The position numbers and the translations under genes were made by a program. Positions 50,543 through 59,780 of a DNA stretch of 64,000 bases are shown here, one piece after another. Source of the DNA: Ascidiaceihabitans sp029251465 (lineage in GTDB: Bacteria; Pseudomonadota; Alphaproteobacteria; Rhodobacterales; Rhodobacteraceae); assembly GCF_042932805.1 (NCBI RefSeq), contig NZ_CP170633.1, forward strand, positions 2,356,001 through 2,420,000. Reading direction: 5' to 3'. The stretch's first letter is position 1. Every line of letters starts with the position of its first letter. The notes under the pieces were generated by a model, which saw only the letters and a list, made by a program, of their open reading frames with translations, was not told the DNA's origin and made no database searches.

Positions 50543-51793
50543 CTACTTTGAGACCTGCCCGGCGCGGCGCGCCAGATGCAAGGCAAGATCGGTGGCTTTG
50601 GCCATGTCCTGCACCGAAATCCATTCAAGGGGCCCATGAATTTCCTGCATGCCGGTGAACAAATTCGGTGTCGGCACGCCCATTTCCGTCAGGATCGACC
50701 CATCTGTGCCACCACGGATAGGTTTTGAAAACGGCTCCATCCCTGCGTCTTTCATGGCGGTGCGGGCAAGCTCGACGGCCGTCATGTCGTCTTCTAGCCA
50801 ATAGCGCATGTTGCGATACTGGGTGGTGATCTCGCAGCTGATCTGCGCGCGCGGCTCACTCAGGGCGACCGTGTCACACACGCTTTTCACCAAGGCTCCA
50901 AGCGCGTCCAGTTCCTCCATTTCGAAGGCGCGCAGTATGAACCGCAGCTCGCAGGCGGCGGCGTCTCCGTTCATTTCACCGGCGTGAATAAACCCCTCCA
51001 GCTCGGACGTGGTTTCGGGGGTCATCGTCACATGCGGCAGTGTCATCAAGACCTTAGCCCCCAAATGCAGTGCGTTCACCATGACATCTTTGGACGAACC
51101 GGGGTGGATCGAAACGCCCGTGATTTTGACGCACGCGGCATTGGCGCTAAAGGTTTCATAGACCACCTCGCCCGGGTTCCCGCCATCGAAAGTAAAGGCA
51201 AAATCAACCGCCAGATCCGCGGGCAATGGTGCGGTCACTCCGCGCCCGATTTCCTCGTCCGGGGTGAATGCCAACCGGATTTCACCATGCGCAATGTCCG
51301 GATTTTCCAGCAAATGGCGCGCGGCCGTCATGATGATCGCAACGCCCGCCTTGTCGTCACCGCCAAGCAACGTCAGCCCACTGGCGGTGATAATATCCTC
51401 GCCCTGTTTTTCGCGCAGATACGGCACGTTTTCCGGCGACAGACGCAAATTCGGATCATCTGCAAAGGTGATATCGCCGCCATTGTAACGCCGATGCACA
51501 ACCGGTTTTACCCCTGTCGCGTTGAATTGCGGGGCCGTGTCGACGTGGGCAAGCCAGCCCATCACCGGGGCCTCGACGCCTTTGGATGCAGGCACCGTCG
51601 CCAAGACCACGCCGTAGTCCGTCAGGCGAATATCTGTGGCCCCAATGGCGTCTAACTCAGCCATCAACATGCGCGACAAATCCAACTGACAGGCGGTGCT
51701 CGGCGACGTCGGGCTATCTGCGTCACTTTGGGTGTCGACCGCACAATACCGCACCAAACGCTCTTCGAGTTCGCTATCAAAACACGTGGTCAT
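50543..51793 (-). CDS. pepT: Peptidase T
   Basis: This 416-residue tripeptide aminopeptidase of the M20 zinc family has HVDTAP (metal-binding His and Asp), LLGGDDKAGVAIIM, DEEIGRGV (catalytic Glu and ligand) and FTFDGGNPGEVVYE. The start at 51793 has AAAGGATCC upstream; the first ATG of the frame is 18 bases earlier. It diverges from the fasciclin gene across 281 bp with two palindromes. Confidence 0.92.
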   Translation of the reverse strand: MTTCFDSELEERLVRYCAVDTQSDADSPTSPSTACQLDLSRMLMAELDAIGATDIRLTDYGVVLATVPASKGVEAPVMGWLAHVDTAPQFNATGVKPVVHRRYNGGDITFADDPNLRLSPENVPYLREKQGEDIITASGLTLLGGDDKAGVAIIMTAARHLLENPDIAHGEIRLAFTPDEEIGRGVTAPLPADLAVDFAFTFDGGNPGEVVYETFSANAACVKITGVSIHPGSSKDVMVNALHLGAKVLMTLPHVTMTPETTSELEGFIHAGEMNGDAAACELRFILRAFEMEELDALGALVKSVCDTVALSEPRAQISCEITTQYRNMRYWLEDDMTAVELARTAMKDAGMEPFSKPIRGGTDGSILTEMGVPTPNLFTGMQEIHGPLEWISVQDMAKATDLALHLARRAGQVSK

Positions 51794-51842
51794 TTCAGGG
51801 ATCCTTTGCACAATTCTTGTTGGTCATCTGGCGACCTGAGCC

Positions 51843-51863
51843 TTGCGATGTCAACCATCGCAA
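51843..51863. promoter_or_regulatory. Palindrome copy 1 (TTGCGATG-N5-CATCGCAA)
   Basis: TTGCGATG and CATCGCAA form perfect 8-bp arms with the spacer TCAAC. A second copy with the same core lies at 51992-52008. Position between pepT and the fasciclin gene suggests a transcription factor site. Confidence 0.5.
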
Positions 51864-51991
51864 CGGCGCGCTGCGCACCACACTACAGGAATTCGCCCAC
51901 GGCAATTCCAGACGCTGCAACAGTCAAAATGCTGACCACTGTTTGGGTATAGCCGCTGACTATTTGATAACGCATTATCACGGATCCGCGA

Positions 51992-52008
51992 GCGATGTGA
52001 ACCATCGC
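51992..52008. promoter_or_regulatory. Palindrome copy 2 (GCGATG-N5-CATCGC)
   Basis: GCGATGTGAACCATCGC repeats the core of copy 1 with one base changed in the spacer. The outer bases extend the dyad, with CGCG on both sides one base out. It lies about 66 bp before the fasciclin start codon. Confidence 0.5.
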
Positions 52009-52074
52009 CCGCGTCCCTCCGTACCTTTTTCACAAGTCAAAAGGCTTGGATGCACACAACAGAAAGTAGATATT

Positions 52075-52590
52075 ATGAAAACCATGCGCAAGATTGCAGC
52101 GATCACAGCTGCGGCACTTACTCTCGGTACAACAGCTCAGGCGGCCAACATTGTTGAGATCGCGGCAGGCGACGAACGTTTCTCGACTCTGGTTGCAGCC
52201 GTATCCGCAGCGGGCCTTGCTGAAACTTTGTCCGGTCCCGGCCCTTTTACCGTCTACGCCCCTTTGAATGACGCGTTTGATGCACTGCCAGCCGGCACCG
52301 TCGAAACCCTGCTAAAGCCGGAAAACAAAGGTGATCTGACCAATGTGCTTTTGTACCACGTGGATGATCGCAAACTGACGGCCGAAGGCATTCCTGCCGG
52401 TTCCAACTATTTCAAACCGGTGCTTGCGTCCGAGCGATTGTGCATCACAAAAGGCGCATCCGGCGTGTCCATCGCGGACGGAACCGGCGAAACGGCCAAC
52501 GTCGTGGTCGCCAACATTATGGCGGACAATGGCGTGATCCACGTGATCGACAAAGTGCTCCTGCCAGGCACCCGCCCTGCCTGCCACTAA
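52075..52590 (+). CDS. Secreted fasciclin-domain protein
   Basis: This 171-residue protein has a signal peptide (ending TAQAAN near residue 23) and a single FAS1 domain. The domain shows FSTLVAAVSAAGLAETLSGP, GPFTVYAPLNDAFDALP (FAS1 H1 box), LLYHV and the terminal NGVIHVIDKVLLP (H2 box). FAS1 proteins mediate adhesion or bind extracellular partners. The ATG at 52075 is the start; a strong terminator follows 20 bp after the stop. Confidence 0.92.
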   Translation: MKTMRKIAAITAAALTLGTTAQAANIVEIAAGDERFSTLVAAVSAAGLAETLSGPGPFTVYAPLNDAFDALPAGTVETLLKPENKGDLTNVLLYHVDDRKLTAEGIPAGSNYFKPVLASERLCITKGASGVSIADGTGETANVVVANIMADNGVIHVIDKVLLPGTRPACH

Positions 52591-52609
52591 CCTCGCACAT
52601 CTTTGATTT

Positions 52610-52642
52610 GAGGCCCCGGATGCCGTCGGGGCCTCTTTGCTT
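52610..52642 (+). terminator. Rho-independent terminator of the fasciclin gene
   Basis: GAGGCCCC at 52610-52617 pairs with GGGGCCTC at 52628-52635 around a 10-base loop, followed by a T-rich run to about 52646. Confidence 0.93.
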
Positions 52643-52744
52643 TTTTGCGGCTGATCCAGCGATTTGACCCCGCCGAATTAACCCATTCGTCTTGAAACGG
52701 CCGCCATTTTCGACCATGTGTCCCTGAACACTTCGGAGAGCGAC

Positions 52745-53851
52745 ATGGGCCTGCCAGTACGAGAACAGCTAAAATATTGGGGCATCGCGGGAATTGCGTT
52801 TTTAGTCATCCTTTGGGTGCTTGGCGACGTGTTGTTGCCCTTCGTTTTGGGGGCCGCTGTCGCCTATTTTCTGGACCCTGTCGCAGACAAATTAGAAGAT
52901 CTCGGATGCAGTCGGGTTTTGGCCACAGCCATCATCACGTTGACCGCGATACTTATTTTTGTGGTGGCCGCACTGCTGGTGGTTCCGACTTTGGTCAGTC
53001 AATCGGCGGGCCTGATTTCCAGCGCGCCGCAGTATGCCGCAGATTTCGGAGCCTTCCTGACAGACCGGTTTCCCTCGCTTTTGGACGAAAGTTCGACCCT
53101 GCGCCAATCTTTGAACAGCGTCGGTGAAACCGTCCAAAGCCGGGGTGGCGAATTTTTGAACACTGCCCTCAGTTCAGCCGCGTCGCTGATCAACGTCGTG
53201 GTGTTGTTCGTGATTGTGCCCGTCGTTTCCGTCTATTTGCTGCTGGATTGGGACAATATGATCGCGCGGATCGACCAATTGTTGCCCCGCGATCACGCCC
53301 CCATTATCCGTCGCTTGGCAGGCGAAATTGATGCAACCTTGGCCTCGTTCATTCGGGGCATGGGCACTGTTTGTTTGATTTTAGGAACGTTCTATGCCGT
53401 CGCATTAATGGGCGTCGGATTGCAGTTTGGGCTGGTCGTCGGGTTCATTGCCGGGCTGGTCACATTCATTCCCTACCTAGGGTCGTTGATCGGCGGCGCA
53501 TTGGCGTTGGGCCTTGCGTTCTTTCAGTATTGGAACGGCATCGAGGTCGTCGAGAACGGCATCGTGACCTATTCCACAGATTGGCTAAGGATCGCGATTG
53601 TCGGCGGGATTTTTGTTGTGGGTCAAGTGGTTGAGGGCAACGTTCTGACCCCGAAATGGGTCGGAAAAAGCGTCGGACTACATCCCGTCTGGCTGATCTT
53701 TGCCTTGTCCGTATTCGGATCGATCTTTGGCTTTGTGGGCATGCTGGTGGCCGTACCGCTGGCCGCATCGCTGGGCGTCATCATCCGCTATGTGATCGAA
53801 CGTTACAACGAAAGCCTGCTCTACCAAGGCAAAAGCGGCTTGGGCGATTAA
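52745..53851 (+). CDS. AI-2E family (PerM-type) permease
   Basis: This 368-residue membrane protein has about seven to eight transmembrane helices. The family pattern is visible: WVLGDVLLPFVLGAAVAYFLDP at the start, a long periplasmic helix region, the GLVTFIPYLGSLIGG motif and NVLTPKWVGKSVGLHPVWLIFALSVFG near the end. The family includes quorum-signal exporters and Na+/H+ antiporters; the substrate here is unknown. The ATG at 52745 follows TCGGAGAGCG. It overlaps the Hda-like gene by one base (TAATG). Confidence 0.88.
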   Translation: MGLPVREQLKYWGIAGIAFLVILWVLGDVLLPFVLGAAVAYFLDPVADKLEDLGCSRVLATAIITLTAILIFVVAALLVVPTLVSQSAGLISSAPQYAADFGAFLTDRFPSLLDESSTLRQSLNSVGETVQSRGGEFLNTALSSAASLINVVVLFVIVPVVSVYLLLDWDNMIARIDQLLPRDHAPIIRRLAGEIDATLASFIRGMGTVCLILGTFYAVALMGVGLQFGLVVGFIAGLVTFIPYLGSLIGGALALGLAFFQYWNGIEVVENGIVTYSTDWLRIAIVGGIFVVGQVVEGNVLTPKWVGKSVGLHPVWLIFALSVFGSIFGFVGMLVAVPLAASLGVIIRYVIERYNESLLYQGKSGLGD

Positions 53852-54522
53852 TGGCCGAACAACTTAGCTTTGAATTGCCGGTGAAACCCGCACTCGGGCG
53901 TGATGATTTTATGGTCGCGCACAGCAATGCTATCGCGCTTGCCATGATCGAGGCGACGGACGCGTGGGAAAACCACAAGCTGGTTCTAAGCGGTCCGACG
54001 GGTGCCGGCAAAACCCACCTTGCGCATGTTTGGGCCGGGGCGACAGGTGGCGAGATTATCCAAGCGCGTGGTTTGGATCAGGTCAACATTCCGGCTCTTG
54101 CCACGGGTCCGCTGGTCGTCGAAGACGTTCCGCAAATCGCACAAGATGCAGCGGCCCAGACGGCCTTGTTTCACTTGCACAATTTGATGCAGACTGCCGG
54201 GCACCCTCTGCTGTTAACCGGCACCTCGGAACCGCACCATTGGGCGATGTCCCTGCCCGATTTGCAAAGCCGCATTGACGCCTCGGGCGTCGCCACGCTT
54301 GAGGCACCCGATGACACATTGCTGGCCGCGGTCTTGGCGAAACTCTTTGCGGATCGCCAATTGATGCCGCGCGCCGATGTGATCCCCTATCTGATCTTGC
54401 GCATGGAACGCTCGTTCAAGGCCGCGCGCGACGTGGTTGGGGCAATGGACGAGGCCGGCCTTGCGCGACATGCCCCCCTGACCCGTGCATTAGCCGGGCA
54501 AGTGCTGGACAAAATGGCATAA
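53851..54522 (+). CDS. hdaA: DnaA-related replication regulator, Hda/HdaA-like
   Basis: This 223-residue AAA+ protein carries an N-terminal clamp-binding motif QLSFEL (residues 4-9), Walker A SGPTGAGKTH (Lys54-Thr55) and VVEDVPQIAQD as the degenerate Walker B region, but lacks the DnaA DNA-binding domain. Hda proteins bind the sliding clamp and stimulate ATP hydrolysis on DnaA to prevent re-initiation. Its start overlaps the permease stop, so the two are translationally coupled. Confidence 0.85.
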   Translation: MAEQLSFELPVKPALGRDDFMVAHSNAIALAMIEATDAWENHKLVLSGPTGAGKTHLAHVWAGATGGEIIQARGLDQVNIPALATGPLVVEDVPQIAQDAAAQTALFHLHNLMQTAGHPLLLTGTSEPHHWAMSLPDLQSRIDASGVATLEAPDDTLLAAVLAKLFADRQLMPRADVIPYLILRMERSFKAARDVVGAMDEAGLARHAPLTRALAGQVLDKMA

Positions 54523-54574
54523 CACGCGCAATATCCGTCACTTAACTGTCACAATTGATCGCTAATTGCACCTC

Positions 54575-56746
54575 ATGTCCCATGCAGATTTCCTGACCTC
54601 TCCTTTTGATACGCCGGTCGAATTACCGGGCGTCGATATCACGGGACCCGGGCGGTTTCACAACCGTGAACTCAGCTGGCTTGGGTTCAATTGGCGGGTG
54701 TTGGAAGAGGCCGAAAATGCCCGTGTGCCCCTGCTTGAGCGGCTGCGTTTTTTGTCGATCAGCGCCAACAATCTGGATGAGTTTTACACCGTTCGGGTTG
54801 CGGGCCTGCGAGAACTTGCGCGCGCAGGTAACACGACCCCTGCCGTTGACGGGCTCACCCCCGCCGAACAACTGGTTCTGATCAACGAAGACGCGCGCAA
54901 ACTAATGCAGGCGCAGCAACGTATTTACGGGCAGCTGCTGATCGAGCTGAAAGAGCGGAACATGTCGGTTCTGAAGCTTGATGATTTAACGGACGATGAT
55001 CGCGCCTACCTCAAGGAATACTTTCTGACGCAGGTGTTTGCAGTGCTGTCGCCGCTGGCCATCGACCCTGCGCACCCGTTTCCGTTCATCCCGAACACGG
55101 GGTACGCCTTGGCGCTGCAGCTAGAGCGTGTCCGCGACAAACGCCCCCTTCAGGCATTGTTGCCCGTGCCCGCATCCATCGATCGGTTCGTGTCGGTGCC
55201 CACAGACATCGGGCAGCGGTTTTTGCCGCTTGAGGAACTTTTGATCCTGAATATTGGTGGATTGTTCCCCGGCTACAAATTGAAAGAATACTTTGAATTC
55301 CGTGTCTTGCGTGACAGCGATCTAGAGGTTGAGGACGAAGCCGAAGATTTGGTTCGCGAATTTGAAGTCGCCCTGAAACGCCGGCGACGTGGCGAAGTTG
55401 TGCGCCTTAGTTTGTCCGCAGGCGCGCCGCCAAAGCTGAAAGCCGTCGTGATGGACGAACTTGGCGTGGGCGACGCAGAACTGATCGAAATCGACGGCAT
55501 GATCGGTGTTGATGACCTCAGCGAATTGGTAATCGACGAACGCCCTGATTTGTTGTGGCCGACGTTTACGCCGCGTGTGCCGGAACGTGTCACCGATTTT
55601 GAAGGCGACATGTTCGCCGCGATCCGCCAAAAAGATATGCTGCTACAACACCCCTACGAAACCTTCGATATGGTTGTTCGTTTCTTGCAACAAGCCGCCC
55701 GTGATCCCAAAGTTGTGGCGATCAAACAGACGTTGTACCGCACCTCCAAAAAATCCCCGATTGTCGAGGCATTGTGCGCCGCCGCCGAAGACGGAAAATC
55801 CGTGACTGCACTGGTTGAGCTCAAAGCCCGGTTTGACGAGGCTGCAAACATCCGCCAGTCGCGTCGTTTGGAACGCGCAGGCGCGCATGTGGTCTACGGC
55901 TTTATCGATCTGAAAACGCACGCGAAAATCAGCACAGTTGTGCGGCGCGAAGGCGCGGATTTGGTCACCTACACGCATTACGGAACCGGAAACTATCATC
56001 CGATCACCGCGCGCATCTACACCGATTTATCGCTGTTTACCTGCGACGCAAAGCTGGGCCGTGACGCCACCAAAGTGTTCAACTACCTGTCGGGATATGC
56101 CCAACCCGAAGAGCTTAGTAATTTGGCGATCTCGCCTTCGAACCTCAAGGCCCGGCTGTTAGAGATGATCGCAGCTGAGGCGGAACACGCAAAGGCCGGC
56201 AAACCTGCTGAAATCTGGGCAAAAATGAACAGCCTCGTCGAAAGCGAAGTCATCGACGCGCTGTACGCGGCATCGCAAGCAGGTGTGAAAATCAGCCTTG
56301 TGGTGCGCGGTATTTGCGGTCTGCGTCCCGGTGTTCTCGGCCTGTCCGAAAACATTCGTGTGAAATCAATTGTGGGCCGTTTCCTAGAACATTCGCGCAT
56401 CGTTTGCTTTGGCAACGGACGTGGATTGCCGCACAAAAAAGCCCGCGTGTTCATGTCATCTGCCGACTGGATGGGGCGCAATTTGAACCGCCGTGTCGAA
56501 ACGCTGGTCGAGATCGAAAACCCGACCGTCAAAGCGCAGATCGTCAGTCAGGTCATGGCTGCAAACATGGCCGACGTCGCGCAAAGCTGGGTGATGGCCC
56601 CCGATGGCAGTTTTTTCCGCCCGCCGGTGACCGAAGGCACGTTTGAATTCAACTGTCACCGGTTTTTCATGGAAAATCCGTCGTTATCAGGGCGTGGATC
56701 TGCTGGCGCATCGGACGTACCAAAACTAACCCACACCAAAGACTGA
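54575..56746 (+). CDS. ppk: Polyphosphate kinase 1
   Basis: This 723-residue enzyme makes polyphosphate from ATP. Features are the N-terminal NRELSWLGFNWRVLEEAENARVPLLERL, ARFDEAANIRQSRRLERAGAHVVYG, the phospho-histidine motif THAKISTVVRR, and the C-terminal SADWMGRNLNRRVETL. Length and domain order are those of PPK1. The ATG at 54575 is preferred over the TTG nine bases upstream. It precedes ppx by 66 bp. Confidence 0.95.
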   Translation: MSHADFLTSPFDTPVELPGVDITGPGRFHNRELSWLGFNWRVLEEAENARVPLLERLRFLSISANNLDEFYTVRVAGLRELARAGNTTPAVDGLTPAEQLVLINEDARKLMQAQQRIYGQLLIELKERNMSVLKLDDLTDDDRAYLKEYFLTQVFAVLSPLAIDPAHPFPFIPNTGYALALQLERVRDKRPLQALLPVPASIDRFVSVPTDIGQRFLPLEELLILNIGGLFPGYKLKEYFEFRVLRDSDLEVEDEAEDLVREFEVALKRRRRGEVVRLSLSAGAPPKLKAVVMDELGVGDAELIEIDGMIGVDDLSELVIDERPDLLWPTFTPRVPERVTDFEGDMFAAIRQKDMLLQHPYETFDMVVRFLQQAARDPKVVAIKQTLYRTSKKSPIVEALCAAAEDGKSVTALVELKARFDEAANIRQSRRLERAGAHVVYGFIDLKTHAKISTVVRREGADLVTYTHYGTGNYHPITARIYTDLSLFTCDAKLGRDATKVFNYLSGYAQPEELSNLAISPSNLKARLLEMIAAEAEHAKAGKPAEIWAKMNSLVESEVIDALYAASQAGVKISLVVRGICGLRPGVLGLSENIRVKSIVGRFLEHSRIVCFGNGRGLPHKKARVFMSSADWMGRNLNRRVETLVEIENPTVKAQIVSQVMAANMADVAQSWVMAPDGSFFRPPVTEGTFEFNCHRFFMENPSLSGRGSAGASDVPKLTHTKD

Positions 56747-56812
56747 CCCGGCCCACCAACACAATTGACCGCGCCGCGCGCGATGGTCCAAACTATGCTC
56801 CAAGGGGGAGCC

Positions 56813-58375
56813 ATGACGTTAAACACTGATTCTGGCCAATCCGAACTCGCAAACACTGATTGGGGCCCGTTTGGCCGTCCTTTGTTTGAAGACCCAAGCG
56901 TGCGCGCCTTGTCGCGTGTCGGGGTTGTCGACGTGGGGTCGAACTCGGTTCGGTTGGTGGTGTTTGACGGCGCGGCCAGATCGCCCGCCTATTTTTACAA
57001 CGAAAAGATCATGTGCGCCTTGGGGGCCGGCCTGTCTGAAACGGGTATTTTGAACCCAAGCGGGCGCGCGCGCGCGCTGTCCGCCTTGTTGCGTTTCAAG
57101 CATTTGGCAGATGGCATGGGGTTGCCCGCGCTTACAATCGTGGCCACGGCAGCGGTCCGAGATGCAAGTGACGGGCCCGATTTTTGCGCCGAAGTTCAAG
57201 CGCTTACCGGTCTGCGTATTTGGGTCGTCGACGGCAAAGAAGAGGCGCGGCTATCTGCCCAAGGCGTTCTATTGGGATGGCCTGGATCATACGGATTGGT
57301 CTGTGACATCGGCGGATCATCAATGGAATTGGCCGAAATTTCGGATGGCCGCGTGGGCCGTCGCGTGACATCAAACCTTGGGCCGCTCAAGCTGACGGAC
57401 ATCAAGGGCGGCAAAAAAGGCCGGGCCGCACACATCAAACAAACCATGACTGAATTAGCGGACGCGATGGGCACGCAAACCGATCGATTGTTCCTAGTAG
57501 GCGGGTCGTGGCGCGCGATTGCACGAGTCGACATGCACCGGCGTGGCTATCCTTTGCATGTTTTGCACGAGTACCGGATGAGCCCGTCATCTGTCGTCAA
57601 AACGGCCAACTACATCGCTGAAAATGACACCGAAGTCATCCGCGCGGCGTGCGGAATTTCTTCGGCGCGGATGTCGCTGGTGCCTTTGGCCGCTGAGGTT
57701 TTGAAGCGGTTGGTCAAGACATTCAGACCGAAAGACATCGCCGTCAGCAGCTACGGTATTCGCGAAGGGATGCTGTACGAACAGATGCCCCAGCGCCTGC
57801 GGGATCGCGATCCGTTGATCGAATCCTGTCGCTTTTCCGAAGCCAAGGACGCGCGCCTGCCCGGCTTTGGCAAACGGCTGTATGACTTTATCCTGCCCCT
57901 GTTCAAATCCGAACCAGAGGCACGAAAACGCCTGATCCGCGCGGCCTGTTTGTTGCACGACGTCAGTTGGCGCGCGCATCCCGACTACCGCGCCGAGGTT
58001 TGTTTTGACAATTCGACCCGTGCCAATCTGGGGGGGTTAAAGCACTCCGAACGCATCTTTTTGGGCTTGGCATTGCTGCACCGATATTCAAATTCACGTG
58101 GCAGTACACGGTTTGACAACCTTGTTGATCTGATCGATCCCAAGATGCAGCTAGAGGCCGAAATTGTCGGCAAAGCCATGCGCTTTGGTGCAATGTTGTG
58201 GTTGCAAAAAGGGGCGGAACGCGCTGATTTCAAATGGTTTCCAAAGAAAAAGCAGCTAGAATTGCGCCTGTCTGCGGATACAGCACCGCTTTATGGCGAG
58301 GTTGCAGAAGCACGGCTTCAGTCGTTGGCAAATTCCATGCAGGCCGAATTACAGGTTAAGATCAGCAAGAAATAG
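56813..58375 (+). CDS. ppx: Exopolyphosphatase (Ppx/GppA family)
   Basis: This 520-residue protein of the ASKHA superfamily removes terminal phosphates from polyphosphate or pppGpp. It shows VVDVGSNSVRLVVFDG as the phosphate-1 region, DIGGSSMELAEI as phosphate-2, and a C-terminal HD-like region with LLHDVSWRAHPDYR. The ATG at 56813 follows AAGGGGGAG. It is downstream of ppk, the common ppk-ppx pair. Confidence 0.93.
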   Translation: MTLNTDSGQSELANTDWGPFGRPLFEDPSVRALSRVGVVDVGSNSVRLVVFDGAARSPAYFYNEKIMCALGAGLSETGILNPSGRARALSALLRFKHLADGMGLPALTIVATAAVRDASDGPDFCAEVQALTGLRIWVVDGKEEARLSAQGVLLGWPGSYGLVCDIGGSSMELAEISDGRVGRRVTSNLGPLKLTDIKGGKKGRAAHIKQTMTELADAMGTQTDRLFLVGGSWRAIARVDMHRRGYPLHVLHEYRMSPSSVVKTANYIAENDTEVIRAACGISSARMSLVPLAAEVLKRLVKTFRPKDIAVSSYGIREGMLYEQMPQRLRDRDPLIESCRFSEAKDARLPGFGKRLYDFILPLFKSEPEARKRLIRAACLLHDVSWRAHPDYRAEVCFDNSTRANLGGLKHSERIFLGLALLHRYSNSRGSTRFDNLVDLIDPKMQLEAEIVGKAMRFGAMLWLQKGAERADFKWFPKKKQLELRLSADTAPLYGEVAEARLQSLANSMQAELQVKISKK

Positions 58376-58378
58376 GCG

Positions 58379-58717
58379 TCAGATTTCTGTTTCGCCCATT
58401 GGGTTCGCGTCGGGTTCACGCCGGATGATGATATCACCGTTTGGCAAAATTTCTGGTGCTTCATAGACGCTCCAGTCGTCGACTTGGTCCATCAAATCAC
58501 CTAGCGCAGGGCCCATCTGGGTCGCAAAATCTTGCAACGAGGGACCGACCTGTTCGGCAAAGCCTTGCAAGCCATCCATCGCCGGTTCGACCTCTTGCAA
58601 CAGCCCCTCGAAAAACAGCTGAACGCCGCGTTCCATCAGCGACAAACCGTCGGTTTCATCGGCCAGCGCGGGGGTGGCGGCGGACATCATAGCGATCAGG
58701 GTAATTGCATGTTTCAT
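58379..58717 (-). CDS. Small secreted protein, unknown function
   Basis: This 112-residue protein has a signal peptide (MKHAITLIAMMSAATPALAD) and then a repetitive helix (FFEGLLQEVEPAMDGLQGF then AEQVGPSLQDFATQMGP) that looks amphipathic. The C-terminus is LPNGDIIIRREPDANP. Similar proteins in related genomes are sometimes mislabelled as ATPases, but no P-loop is present. It ends 3 bp from the ppx stop in convergent orientation. Confidence 0.7.
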   Translation of the reverse strand: MKHAITLIAMMSAATPALADETDGLSLMERGVQLFFEGLLQEVEPAMDGLQGFAEQVGPSLQDFATQMGPALGDLMDQVDDWSVYEAPEILPNGDIIIRREPDANPMGETEI

Positions 58718-58754
58718 CAGAACGATATGGGACCTGTCGCGGAAATTTCAATTC

Positions 58755-59780
58755 CTACAGGTCGACATCCAAGGTCACCGGGAAATGATCTGACGCGGTC
58801 ACCAAGGCATCACGCAGCTCCGGACGTTTCCAACAATCGGGATCATCAAGAGGATGCCAAATACGCCACTGCGCGTCCTTGTTTTTGATGTCTGGCGACA
58901 CCATCACGTAGTCAAGCAGGGCTTGTAGGAACCGTTTTTCCTGCCTGATCCAAAACCGCGAGGTCGTCGGCATCGCCGCAAGTTTGCGCGACAAGGCCAT
59001 GCGTGCGTGCGGATCAAACAATTGCGCTTGATCATCGCGACCCAATAAAATCTCAACCGAAGAGCGCCCGAACAGGTTTTCGTATTCATCCAGACCCGGA
59101 CCGTCGTTCATGTCGCCCATCACAATCAACGGCGTTCCCGCGTCAAGATGGGCGGAAATCCGTTGGCGCATCCAGATCGCTTGGGCCAATTGCTTGCGCC
59201 GATTGGCGATGGAAAAACGCATCACCTCGTCGCGATTATCGGCCCCATGCGGGGCCTTGGATTTCAGATGCGCACCGATAATGTGAAACTCGAAACCGGA
59301 TTTTGCGGTCATCCTCAGCTCTAGCGGCGGCTTGGAAAAGCGGACCAAATCTTCGGTCTCGTCCACGTCCAGATCAATGCGAAACACACCGTCAAAACGC
59401 GGCGCATCACGCCCGCCGGATTTGCCGACGATAACCCCTTGCGGATCATGTTCCGCGCTGAGCACGTCGGGGTCATACAGCATCGCGATCTCTTGCTGCG
59501 TGTCGTTGTTAAATCCCATCACAGCCTTGCGGGCACGCAGATCAAAATGCGCTGCAAAGGTTTCGAGCGCGGCAACCGTGTCGCGTTTGCGATTGTGATC
59601 CGGGGCTTCGATGATCATCACGGCGTCTGCGTCCATCGCGCCAAAGACAACACCCAAAGCCTGCGTTTGCTGCGCACGCGTAATGTTGTAGCGCGCCGAC
59701 CAGCCACCATCCATCAAAAGCGCGCCATCATCATCGAACAGGCTGTTCATCCATTCGACGTTGTAGGTGGCAAGGCGCAT
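58755..59780 (-). CDS. Endonuclease/exonuclease/phosphatase family protein
   Basis: This 341-residue enzyme of the EEP superfamily starts MRLATYNVEWMNSLFDD. The metal-site Asn/Glu region follows with MIIEAPDHN, IGAHLKSKAPHG, MGDMNDGPG, the DYVMVSP loop and the terminal catalytic SDHFPVT. It has no signal peptide. It may be a nuclease or phosphodiesterase; the substrate is not assigned. The ATG at 59780 overlaps the stop codon of the TerB-DnaJ gene by one base, so it is in the same transcript. Confidence 0.85.
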   Translation of the reverse strand: MRLATYNVEWMNSLFDDDGALLMDGGWSARYNITRAQQTQALGVVFGAMDADAVMIIEAPDHNRKRDTVAALETFAAHFDLRARKAVMGFNNDTQQEIAMLYDPDVLSAEHDPQGVIVGKSGGRDAPRFDGVFRIDLDVDETEDLVRFSKPPLELRMTAKSGFEFHIIGAHLKSKAPHGADNRDEVMRFSIANRRKQLAQAIWMRQRISAHLDAGTPLIVMGDMNDGPGLDEYENLFGRSSVEILLGRDDQAQLFDPHARMALSRKLAAMPTTSRFWIRQEKRFLQALLDYVMVSPDIKNKDAQWRIWHPLDDPDCWKRPELRDALVTASDHFPVTLDVDL

